From Diospyros lotus (lineage: Eukaryota > Streptophyta > Magnoliopsida > Ericales > Ebenaceae), in assembly GCF_014633365.1 (NCBI RefSeq), contig NC_068351.1, positions 20,945,366-21,009,365 on the forward strand: 64,000 bases of DNA, written 5' to 3'. Positions 24,201 to 36,200 of the stretch are shown here, in pieces. Below the pieces are notes generated by a model. The model had not been told where the DNA came from and did not search any database. It saw only the letters and a program-made list of their open reading frames with translations. A program made the translations under genes and the position numbers. The number at the start of each line of letters is the position of its first letter. Position 1 is the first letter of the stretch.

Positions 24201-27200
24201 TAGGTTGCACACCTCTTTCTTGAGTTGCTCCACCATCCTTCTGATCTTGGCCATCTCTTGGGCTTGGGTAAGTCTAGGAACTCTTGCTCTACATGCTGCC
24301 ATGAGTGGGACCAATTAAGGTTGGGCTCTGATACCAACTGATGTTGAATAAGGAGTATAGAATAAAATTTACCAAGTTGCAGAGAGAGAATCTTGAGAGA
24401 AGAAAGGTAAAACAGCTCTGAAACACTGCCTAAAGAGATTGGTTCTTCATGCAAATAGGGGTTGGCATTTGGCTAAGCATCCAAGAACGAGGAAGACAAT
24501 TCTTCTGATAGTAAAACTGCTGAAAACTAACTCTAGGGAAAACATTACAACTGTTAAATAGTCCTCCTAACTTAACTCACTAGGATTAGGTTTTAGTTTC
24601 CTAAATCTGTTGGGCTAGACCCCTTCTACTACTCCTAGACCCATAAGGAAAACATAGGCTTTAAGAGATAAGACTCTAAGAACCATATCAGCATAGTGTG
24701 AACCCAAATAAAAATAACATGACCAGAAAGTTGGAAGATCGGATAAAGGAAGAGGGTTGTGTTAGGTAGCTGATAGCCAACGTAAAACTTAGTCGAATCC
24801 AAAACATGAACTCTAGACAACTTATGAAAAATCGTTTGGGCGTGGGCGTAACCCTTCATAGCGATGCGCTACACTGCCCGCGTGTAGTGTCAAGTGAGCT
24901 AGAGCCGCTGCATCGACGCCCGGATGTAGTGACAAATGAGCAAGGGTCCCTGCATTTGCTTGGATGAATGTGGGTAAAGAAGCTAGTCAAAAATCAAAAC
25001 CAAAACCAAAACCAAAACCAAAATAAAAAACAAAATCAAATTCAAAGTCAGGCCCAAAAATAAAATCATAGATTAAGAATTGGGTCATGGAACATAGGAA
25101 CATTAACAGGCAAAGCTATGGAAGTGGTAGATGTGATGATTAGGAGAAAGATTAATATTATGTGCCTCCAAGAGACGAGATGGGTAGGGAAAAAAGTAAA
25201 AATTTAATTAGAAACTGGATATAAAATATGGTGCACAAGAAATGATCGAGCGAAAAATGGAGTGGGGATTATTATGGATAAAAGCTTAGTAGATGAGGTG
25301 GTGGATGTAAAGAGAATAGGGAATGTTAGTCTAGGAAGAATGACTATGAATATCTTTAGTACATATGCACTACAAGCGGGGTTAGGTGAGGAGATAAAAA
25401 TAAAATTCTGGGGGGTTAGGTGAGGAGATAAAAATAAAATTCTGGGAGGACCTAGAGGGACTCATACAAATGATACTAAGTGGAGAGAAAGTGATTATAA
25501 TAGGTGACTTAAATGGGCACGTGGGTAGAGACGGAAACGGCTATAGAGAGGTGCATGGAGGGTATGGATTCGGGGTAATTAATAATGGGGGTAAGTCTAT
25601 TCTAGATTTTGCTATGGCATATGGGCTCATCATAACCAATACTAGGTTCAAAAAACGAGACGAACACTTAATCACATATAAAAATGGCATATCAAGCACC
25701 CAAATAGATTACTTCCTCATGAGACAAGAGGATCAAATATGTTATAGGGATTGTAAGGTGATACCGAGAGAGTGTTTGACTACTCAACATAGACTTCTAG
25801 TACTTGACGTCCAAGTAAGAAATTGGAAGAGAAAAAATTACATAAAACAAAACTCAAGAATCACGTGGTGGGATTTAAAAGGGGAGAAACAACTAATCTT
25901 CAAAGAAAAATGAAGGGGTAGAAGGGAATGGAATGGAGAAGGACAGACAAACTAAATGTGGAGAGAAATGGCTAATGCCCTAAGAAGCACGACAAATGTA
26001 GTCCTTGGAGAGACAAATGGTAGAGCCCCTAACCTTAAGGAGTCTTGGTGGTGGAATGAAGAAGTACAATTGAAAATTAAAAATAAGAAAACTTGCTATA
26101 AGGCTGTATATTAGTGCAATAATGAAGAAAATCAAAAAAATTATAAAGAAGCAAAAAAGGCAGCAAAAAGAGCTGTTAGTGAAGTAATGTCAAAAGCATA
26201 TGAGAATCTATATAAACGACTTGATACAAAAGATGGAGAAAGAGATATATATAAATTAGCTAAAGCAAGAGAAAGAAAAACAAGGGATTTAAATAAAGTG
26301 AAATGCATAAAAGATGAAAATCAAAATGTATTAGTGAATGAGGGAGCAATTAAGGAGAGATGGAAGGAGTGTTTCACAAAATTATTCACTGATAGTGGCG
26401 ACACAAGAGTTAGGTTGGGACATCTTAGTAACTCCGTAGGGGACGTGAGATATACATTTTATCGACGCATAAGTTCAAATGAAATAAGGTAAGCATTAAA
26501 AAAGATGAAAAATCATAAGGCGGTGGGACCGGATAATATACCAATCGAAGCATGGAAATGCATGAGAAAAGAGGGCATCTCCTGGTTAACGAAATTATTT
26601 AACGCGATCCTTAAATCAAAAAAGATGCTAGATGAGTGGAGGAAGGGTACTTTGGTTCCTATATACAAGAACAAAGGAGATGTTCAAAATTGTGAAAATT
26701 ACAGAGGAATTAAGTTAATGAGCCATACCATGAAACTCTGTGAGAGAGAAATAGAGCAGAGGCTCAGAAAAGAAATAGAGGTATCGGAAAATCAGTTTGG
26801 TTTCGTGCCTGGTAGGTCAATAATGGAAGCTATATACCTATTGAGGTGCCTAATGGAAAGGTATCGAGATCATCAGAATGACCTACATATGGTGTTTATA
26901 GATCTAGAAAAGGCTTATGATAGGGTCCCTAGAGAAGTATTATGGAGGGTTTTAGAGAAGAAATGAGTCTGAATAGCCTATATACAAGCCTTTAAGGACA
27001 TGTATCACGGTGCAGAGACAAGGGTCAGAACATATAGAGGGAATACTGAACCGTTTAAAATTACAATAGAACTGCATTAAGGTTCTGCATTAAGTCCATA
27101 CTTATTTGCCCTAGTAATGGATGAACTCACTAAAGATATTCAGACATAGGTGCCATCGTGTATGCTATTTGCAGACGACATAGTGTTGGTGGATGAAATA

Positions 27201-30200
27201 AAAGAATGAGCGAACACTAAGTTTGAGTTGTGGAGAAATAATTTAGAATCTAAGGGATTTAAATTAAGTAGAAAGAAAACAGAATATATAGAATGTAAAT
27301 TTAGTAAGAATGCAAGAGTGGAGGATGTTATAATAAAATTGGAAGACCAAATCTTACAAAGAAAAGATCATTTTCGATATTTGGGATCAGTGATTTAAAA
27401 AGATGGAGAAATTCACGAGAATGTCACACATAAAATTAAGGCAGGTTGGCTAAAAGGGAGAAATGCGGGTGTTATGTGATGGTAAAATTCCATTAAAACT
27501 AAAAGAAAAATTCTATAGGACAGTTATAATACCAGTCTTGTTGTATGGCTCAGAATGTTGGGCAGTCAAATACCAGTATGAGCAAAAGACGAGCGTAGCG
27601 GAGATGAGGATGTTAAGATGGATGTGTGGCTATATAAGAGAAGATAAAATTAGAAATGAAGTTATTCGCAATAAGGTAAGAGTAGTGCCAATCGAGGAGA
27701 AGATGAGAGAGACTAGACTAAGATGGTTTGGTCATGTGATAAAGAGACCAAGAGACGCTCCTATGAGGAGAGTTAATGAAATAGAACAATTAGTCAAAAA
27801 AAAAGAGGTAGAGGCAGACCCAAGAAGATTTTGGGAGAGACATTAAAGTTTGATATGAAGTATATGGATCTAAATGAAGATATTACAAAAGACAAAAATA
27901 CATGGAAGTTTAGAATTCATGTAGTCGACCCCACATAGTGGGATAAAGGCTGGATATGTTGTTGTTGTTGACCAAAAAGTTGCAAAAATAATAAAATATG
28001 AATAACTACATAAATAACCTTGCTAATAATTTTTTTATTGCTCCTGCATCACTTGTGTAAACATTTAAATATATTTTCATTATGGACATCCAAACATTTT
28101 CAACCATTCTTCCCCCCCCTCCCTCTCTTAAATGCCATGTGTTCCTTTTTTACTTTGTTTTTATTTTTTGTTTGAGCTAATCAAAAAACATATTGAAATG
28201 AAGTTTTAATACTTGAATTCGTAAGGCCTTTTACCCCTAATGTGGAGGTTCATATATATTACATTTATTTTACTTCTAACTAGGGCCAACATAAGATACT
28301 TGTGATGAGGTTGCATTGGATTGTTTCATATTATAAATGCATAGGAGAATTTGTGTGGTCAATTTTGTAATTAAAAGGTTGAGTTTTGGTCATATTCCCT
28401 TGGTTGGAATTTGAGCAGTTGGGTTTATTGTTCCATATGATGCTAGAATATACAACAAAAATCTTAAGCTGTAATCCCATTATGTGGGGTTGTCTACCTG
28501 AATTCTAGATCTCTAGCCATTTTTACCCATGGTCATGTCCTCATTATATCCTTTGTCATGTATGAGGCTTTTGTACTGAGTTTCCTTTGGTCTTCCTTTC
28601 TGTTTTCTGCTACCAACTTCTATTGATCTTCTTGTCACACGTCCAAATCTTCTTAATTATGATTTCTACATCTTATTTTCAGTGGGAACAACTCTAACCT
28701 TATTAAGTATGATCTTGTAGTCAAGACTTAGCTAGTTATTTTTATTTTCATTTCTTGTAGATTATGTTATTTTGCAAGAGAGTTAGTTATTACTTTTATT
28801 ATCTAATTATTCTCGGTTATGGAGTGATTTAGGAGGTTATGAAATGATTAAAAGAGCAGTTACTTGTAGTGGATTGGTAACTGTCTTGTAGAAACTGTGG
28901 ATAGCTTATATGTAAAGCTATAACTGCATGGCCAATCATTATGATTGTTGTGGATTAAAGATCTTCCTTTTCTTTGCTATTCTCCCTTACTTTCTCTTGG
29001 TTCACTCTCTCTGTTTCTCCCTATTTGCTGTCTATTTCTCCTTCATATCTCTTAGTTTTCCCCCTTATTCTGTCTGGTCCTCCCCCATTTGTCTACTTTT
29101 CCTATTCTTGCAATTCTATCTTCATGAAAATAAAAAATTAGGGCCAGGGTCCTGACAAATTGGTATCAGAACAGACTGGTTCTTGGCTGGATCTAGGCGT
29201 TTCTGACTGAAACTGAAGGTATGCAGTATAAGACGGTTTCTGCAAGCAGTCTTAGAGGCAGTTGCCGATGATTGGAAGTAGTTACAGTCGCTGTTAAGAG
29301 TGAAGTCAAAAGAATTTGACTGAGGAAATGGCAGAAGGGACTTGTGTAAGTGTACAGTCATTGGAGAAAATATTCAAGGAAGGTTTTGCTAACATACACC
29401 AATAGCTAGACAAAATTCTGATTTAGATTTCAAAGAAGTTCCTGGTCAGTATACCAGTGGATCTTTATTCAAAGAAGTTTCAGGACAGTATACCAGTGGA
29501 GCTTAATTCAAGATCGACTGCAAAATAGATTCCAGCAGGAGCTGGAATCTTACCTAAGACATCCGATCTGCAAGAAGTTGATGAATTACCTGCAATGGAT
29601 CAGGCAATTCAGGATGGCAAGAAAGGAATGGCTGTTGCAGGAAAAATCACTGCAATTGTGGAAGATGAACCTTTGGTGTACGCCAGCTAACAGGAAGCAA
29701 AGGATGCTTTTAAAGCATGGTTGGAGTTTGTAAAGGTTGAATCCAACTAGACCCGGGAGCCGAGGAGGATGCAGAGGGAACAATTGAAGTGGATTGAACA
29801 GGAGAACCTTGATGTGTTTTGGAAGATGATGGAAGATCATTTGGCTGCTGGAATACTTACTGTTAAAACTAACTGGCATGATTACTACATGAAGGTCAAG
29901 GATTCAGTACCCTACAGTCTAAGAAGGATGAATCAGGCCAGATGCTGAGATTTCTTAGGGACAAAAAATGATTTAAGGGGGAGGGAAAGTCACGACTTAG
30001 CTAGTTATTTTTATTTTTATTTCTTGCAGATTATGTTATTTTGCATGAGAGTTAGTTATTACTTTTATTATCTGATTATTCTCAGTTATGGAGTGATTTA
30101 GGAGGTTGTGGAATGATTAAAGATCTTCCTTTTCTTTGCTATTCTCCCTTACTTTCTCTCGGTTCTCTCTCTCTCTCTCTTTGTTTCTCCCTATTTGCTG

Positions 30201-33200
30201 TCTATTTCTCCTTCATATCTCTCAGTTTTCCCCCTTATTATGTCTGATCTTCCCCCATTTCTCTCTATTTCTCCTATTCTTGCAATTCTATCTTTAAGAA
30301 AATCAAAAGTTAGGGCCAGTGTCCTGACACTTGTTTCTTGTTTTGTCTTTTCTTGTATGGCCCCACATCCACTAAAACATTCTCATATCTACTGCACTTA
30401 TATTTTGGACATGTTGGCACTTATTTTGTTTAACATTATGATCCATACAACAAATTTGTTCTTATAGCTGTTTGATTAAACTTCCTTTTAGCTTTAAAAG
30501 AATTTTACGAACACATAAAGTGTTGTATGCACTTATGTACTTTAGTCATCCATAATTTTATGAGTAACATCTCCATATATCCCCCTCTATTTTGAACAAT
30601 TGATCCAAGATATCAAAATTGATGTTTTTTGTTTGTTTGTTTGTTTTGGCTGTAACTTAATCTCTAAGTCTCATAACTAAATTATCCATTATTCTATTTT
30701 TACTGAACTTAAATGCAATATAGCTAGTCTCAACCATCTAATTAAAAACCTCTTGATCCAAAGGTGTTTTGCCATAATTCAAGTTCTATTCACACCTTTT
30801 TTTTGTCTCATTCATTAAGGTAATATCATAGGCAAATAGCATACACTCAGAGACTTCTTCTTGGATGCGCTTTGTGAGTTCATCAATCACAAAAGCTAAA
30901 AGTTAAGGGCTCAACACAGAGCCTTGATGTACTCCCAACTGTTATCGGGAAAGGTTCAGTACGTACTCCACAGATCTTAAACACATTTTCGCTTGGTGAC
31001 ATGTCCTTAATAACCTACAAAGTAATTTAAACACATTTTCGCTTGGTGACATGTCCTTAATAACCTACAAAGTAATTTAAACTCCTTTCTCTTCCAAGAC
31101 TTTCTGTAAGATTTCTTTAGTAACTCCCTTCTTCTCCAACACCTTCCACTAGAATCTATTTATAAGAAATGGGAAACAAAACCAGATCTGAGCCGGTTCT
31201 GTTACTTCTGTAAATTTATAGAAATATAATGTCTAGAAATATGTAAAAGTATGTTTTTTGTACTATTTTCTTTCAGTAAGAAAACTATATATTCAACAAA
31301 AGCCCCAGAAGGTGTTGAACATTGTACTAAACTTGAAAATCATGTAAAAGCCCTTGCAAGTATACCTCACCTCATAAAGACAAGGAAAATAGCTATAAAG
31401 GATTACTAAATTTTATTAAGATGATATTTGGATTTAGTAATATTTTATATACTTTAAAGGTGAAATATGCTAGCAAAAACAGCAAGGAGATCCCATCTGT
31501 ATGAGTAGTACAAAGAGTTTTTAAAGTTAAATAATTACTGTTTGGACACTATTCCTATCCCTTTCCCCAGTTTATAGAAGAAACCTTTTCAAATTTCAAT
31601 ACGCATCAATATGCATGTTATGGTAAAAAACTATAAAATTAACTCCATGCAATATTATTAGTATCATATGAAAACAAAAAAAGGGTATGTAAAAGGGAAG
31701 ACCAGTGCACAAGTCTCTCATTGCTGCAGGTCTAATGTATGCAACCTTACAAGATCTTGTTAAATATTCTTAATATGTACCCTTCTCTTGTTGGGAATAT
31801 AATATACCTTGTAAGAGACAATATACACTTTGGTGTTGAATGTTGGAGAATGATTTCATTTTCTATTGGTGAAACTTCTCCTCCCCGAGTTCTTACCCCC
31901 TCTAGTTTACCTTCTGTAAAGAATTGAATAAACTCTTCCTTAATTGATATGTACACGTACATGTCCTCTTATAGAGGAGAGAAATACAACATAAGAAAGT
32001 CTACAGTACATAAAGGAAATATTACATATATACAATCTTAGGAAAGTTTCCTAAGTCTGAATTAAGAAAGTATCCTATTCTAGTTTTAGAAACTTCTAAA
32101 AAGCATAAGTTTTGACCAGCATATGGATGATGAGCCATTCGTTCCTTCTCCTTTATTTTGGTAATCCTTCGGCAACCAACACCTTCTGCATTTCTGTTCT
32201 TTACAAATTTTGGTCATCTATGACCCTTTCTTTTTCCCCTCTCTCCCTGTTCCTTTTTTCTCCTACTATTTGTTTTATATGCCTCTCTTTCCTTTTACTA
32301 GTTCTGTCTGATGTCTTGAAATACCATAGGCTTTTGAGGGTTTTGGGTGAAGATAAAAATAAATAAATAAATAAATTTTACAAGAGGCATTTGATGAATC
32401 CCTAGTGCTCCATCTATATTTTGATACACTTAGAATTCTTTCTTGATGCAGGACAAAGGACAATCTAATTATTTTAATTGTAAAAGTGTTTTTGTTTTTT
32501 CATATGATGCACTTCCAGTTTGAATTGCTACTAGCTCTTTTGTTGAACTTTCAGGGTCACAAAAACTATGTACCGAACATGATCAGTGGGGCATCTCAAG
32601 CGGATATAGGTGTACTAGTAAGTTGGTTTTTACAAAAGGTTTTCATAATCATGGGTCGAACCTGGATAAATCTCATATTTGTCTTCTAGGTAATATCGGC
32701 TCGGAAAGGTGAATTTGAAACTGGATATGAAAGAGGTGGACAGACACGTGAACATGTTCAACTTGCAAAGACTTTGGGTGTCTCTAAGCTGCTTGTTGTT
32801 ATAAATAAGATGGATGATCTTACCGTGAACTGGTCAAAAGAGAGGTGCCTTCCAGATTTTGTTTTACCCCTTTATGCTATACTAGTTTTTTTAAATATAA
32901 ATATAAATATATATATATATTTTGTCTTTGTGTTCTTGCCCAGGTATGATGAAATCGAATCGAAGATGGTACCATTCCTAAGATCTTCAGGGTACAATGT
33001 GAAGAAAGGTAAACAAAGCTTTTAATTTAAGGGGCTGCTTGAAATGCTGCGGGCAATATTCATTGCTTTTTATAATTTTCATTCCATTTTATTTGTTTAA
33101 TTTCCATTTGAGTTAGGAAAAAATGGAAATTGAACATATTTGATTTTTCTGTCAGTTGTCCAGAAAATGAGAAAAAAAGCTGAAAACAGCATTTGATTTT

Positions 33201-36200
33201 TCTAATCTGTATTTAATTTCTTTTAAAAATACATGATAAGTCTAATTTTTGTATTTTGTTAAAACTACAAAAATTATAAAAATTCAGATAAATATTCAGC
33301 AAAACAGAAAAATAAAAAATTCTAAAATAAATTAAACTGCTCAAAATTAGAAGTGAGAAAAAAATTAAACTGAGCAAGAACCAGAAAATTCCAAAAAAAA
33401 ATAAAAAAAATTGAAGGATTCAGTGTAGAGGGAGAGAGAGAGAGAGCACTAACAGATTTTGTTTCTTCTTCTTCCCTTAGGTGGCTGATGATGTCAAAGA
33501 TCTAAGTGTTTGCCTTTTACTTTAAGTTTACTTCAGTAGTGGTTTCCCTACTCAACAGTAGGGAAACCATCACATTAAATGGCAGCGTTCAGTGTTAACA
33601 AAAAAATTTAATATCTGAATTAAATTGCATTGTTCAGTGCATCATCATCAGATGCCTTACTCTCTAGGTGGGGTATACACTGTTCAATGTTAATAAAAAA
33701 TTTTAACATCTGAAACAATGGATTTAACTAGTTTGTGTTAGCTTTTTAGTTATCCAGGGTGTGCTTTCTTTATGTTGTTTCATTTTTAAAAAACTACAAC
33801 TCTTTTAATTTTAACCTATTGGTGATTAGATTCATGTTCTGCATTCTCGAACTTTGATATGTCTAACCCTATGTAGCTTGGACGCATCCAAAATGGAGCT
33901 GTAGCTGTGTGGGATACCATCTTTTATGTTCCTAAACTGGAGATGTTCTACAATTAACTTGACATGCCCATAATTTGAAATAAGAAATTGAGTTTTGGAA
34001 TTTGTTGATGCTACTTGGATGCTTAAGCCAACATTTAATAGAAACATTATCAGTACTCCCTGGAAACGGGAGAAACACATCCAGCAATATTAAATCATAT
34101 AAAAATTCAAGAATAGGAAGAAAATTTCGATTATCTTGAGCATCCAGTGGATGCTCTGATGTGAAAATAACTAGATTGAAGGGGGAACAAGGCAAATGGT
34201 AATGGAATATTATAATTCTTCAGCAAATGCATCTAGTTTTACTTCCTGGTCATATTTTTCTTTTGGAATGCAAGTATGTGTAATAGAATAGCCTGGCATA
34301 AGGGGGTGAACCTTGTATACTCTGGGGTGGTGGTGGTGTGTTCCATAGTTACACAATTTGTGGCACCCCCCACGAACTGTGTTTCTGATCGTGTGAATCT
34401 GTTTGTGGTATGAATGCGTACTGGAATGAGGAGGGACGCAACTTGGATCGCCAAAAATGGCGATCCCAAAATCATGAACATTAGAAGGGCTGATAAACTG
34501 GTTTCTATTCATTCAGATATTTGTCTTTAATCATGGTTTTTTCAAAAATCATGGAGTTGGACCTTATAGAAGATGGGATATTGATCCAGATAATGATAAC
34601 ATAGAGGATTCTGTTACCAGATTGGAGGAGATGAGATGGAGTTCTCTAGATAGTGAATATGTTGAAATGCCAAATGAAGAGGAAGCTACATAAGATTGCT
34701 CAAGAGCTTTGCTTGCTACCACATACAAGCCATCATCTAAGCTTGTGAAAGGAAGCAATTCTAAAGATGGGGGAAAAAAGTAAATTATTAACAAGCTGGT
34801 TAGAGATTTGGGTTTTTTGGGATTTAGGTGCTCTTATCATTAAGCTTTTGAGATGATTGTTATGTTAGCATTCAGTTTTTTTTCCCCCCTGTTTTGGTTC
34901 TACTATTATTGTTTTTCTGTAATTGCAGACTTGCTTTTAGTTAAGTTGAACATTTTTTTCATTGCAATATCTTATGAATATAACAAAATTTTTCCTATGC
35001 ATTTTAATAAATGTACCAATACATTACTCAAAGCAGACCACGAACCAAACTAGTGTACCAACTAATTCTACCACCCATGAATATGTATCTAGCTAAGTAG
35101 CGTACCTCGTACCCAAATACATACCACAAATCGGAACGTATCGCATTCTGTGTAACTATGGTTTATTCCTATTTAACTTTTCCTTATATTTTTAAATTTT
35201 AAAAATGTTAAAAATTAACTTATACGATTGAGAATAGATAAATAAGAGTTATTCTAGTTTTCTTGTTGATTATTTTCCTTTGTCTATGAGTTTTGCAATT
35301 TAGAGTCTGACTTGTTTGTCAATGAAGTTATTGGTGTTTCTGATTCTGAGCTGAGGTGTGGATTTTCAGTTTTGAGTACTGGACACTTAAAAAACTTGGC
35401 AAGTGGATGGATAATTTGATTGAACTTGGAATTTGTTTCCTATTTTGTGATTTCTAGGCTATATAAAATGCTTGTCATTGGATAGTTGCCTCAAATTTTA
35501 ATATAATACTTGTGGCCTTAATTTGTGTCATCTTCATTTTCTTTTCACACGAATGAACTTGCTACTTTCATGAAGCCTATAAATACAATTAGTTTTTGGA
35601 CAACAAATGGAAAACACAATTTAATTTAATTACAACCTCATGAAAAGTTTCTATTTATTTATCTTTCGTATGTCTAATGATGTTTATATTATCATTAATA
35701 TAATTTTTATAATGTTGTTATATTGGGTTTGTGGTATTTCTTTTTGATTGGAAAATCATGTGTTTTTAGTTGTGGAAACCTCCTCTTTGCAAAGTAGGGG
35801 AAAGGGTGTGTGCTAAAAGGACTCTCCCTTGACCCTTCTAAAGGATGGAGTCGCATTGGGGTGGCCTTTTGTCAATATTATAATAGTTTGAATGGTATAT
35901 TTTCTTTGTTCTTTTTTTTTTTTTTGGCCACTTGTAGTTATTATTTTATAAATGTTACTGGTTGTCGTGTACCTAGGGTTTAGCCTAGGGTTGGATTGGA
36001 AATTGAGAGAAATCAAAGGAGTCTGGAGTCAAGAACAGAACGATTGGAGAGGGAAATTGGATAGAAATGGGAGAAGAAATTAGAGAGAAACGAGAGAGAG
36101 TTGCAGAGGAAAACAGGAGGGGGATTGAGAGAATTTTGAGAGGGAAATCAGAGTATTCAATTACCAATTCAAACATAATCTTGCCCATCCTCAGCTGTGG

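Larger units (their letters stand above)
24734..27970 (+). mobile_element. nearly full-length RTE-type LINE
   Basis: 3237 bp inserted into the chromovirus 5' LTR. A 12-bp target duplication with one mismatch flanks it (ACCAGAAAGTTG at 24722-24733, ACCAAAAAGTTG at 27971-27982). It has a 5' leader with an (AAAACC)n tract (24994-25024), an endonuclease region, an RT region, and a 3' end GGATAAAGGCTGGATATG followed by (GTT)n, which is the RTE hallmark. The coding frame is broken in several places. Confidence 0.92.
16240..28048 (-). mobile_element. decayed minus-strand Ty3/gypsy chromovirus with nested insertions
   Basis: LTRs at 16240-16695 (3') and 24342-24733 plus 27983-28048 (5', split). Between them, on the minus strand, lie gag, protease, RT, RNase H, integrase and chromodomain remnants. 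An LTR element (18758-22375) interrupts RT, and an RTE LINE (24734-27970) interrupts the 5' LTR. Removing both gives about 4.9 kb. LTR divergence is clearly higher than in the 6545 element. No convincing target duplication was found at the outer edges. Confidence 0.9.
28719..30329 (+). mobile_element. short LTR retrotransposon carrying a PRP40-like host fragment
   Basis: 1611 bp. LTRs 28719-29157 and 29988-30329; perfect 5-bp duplication CTTGT (28714-28718 and 30330-30334); primer-binding site at 29161; purine tract before the 3' LTR. The 830-bp interior has no retroviral domains. The LTRs begin AGTCA, not TGTCA, in both copies, but end TGACA. Confidence 0.88.
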
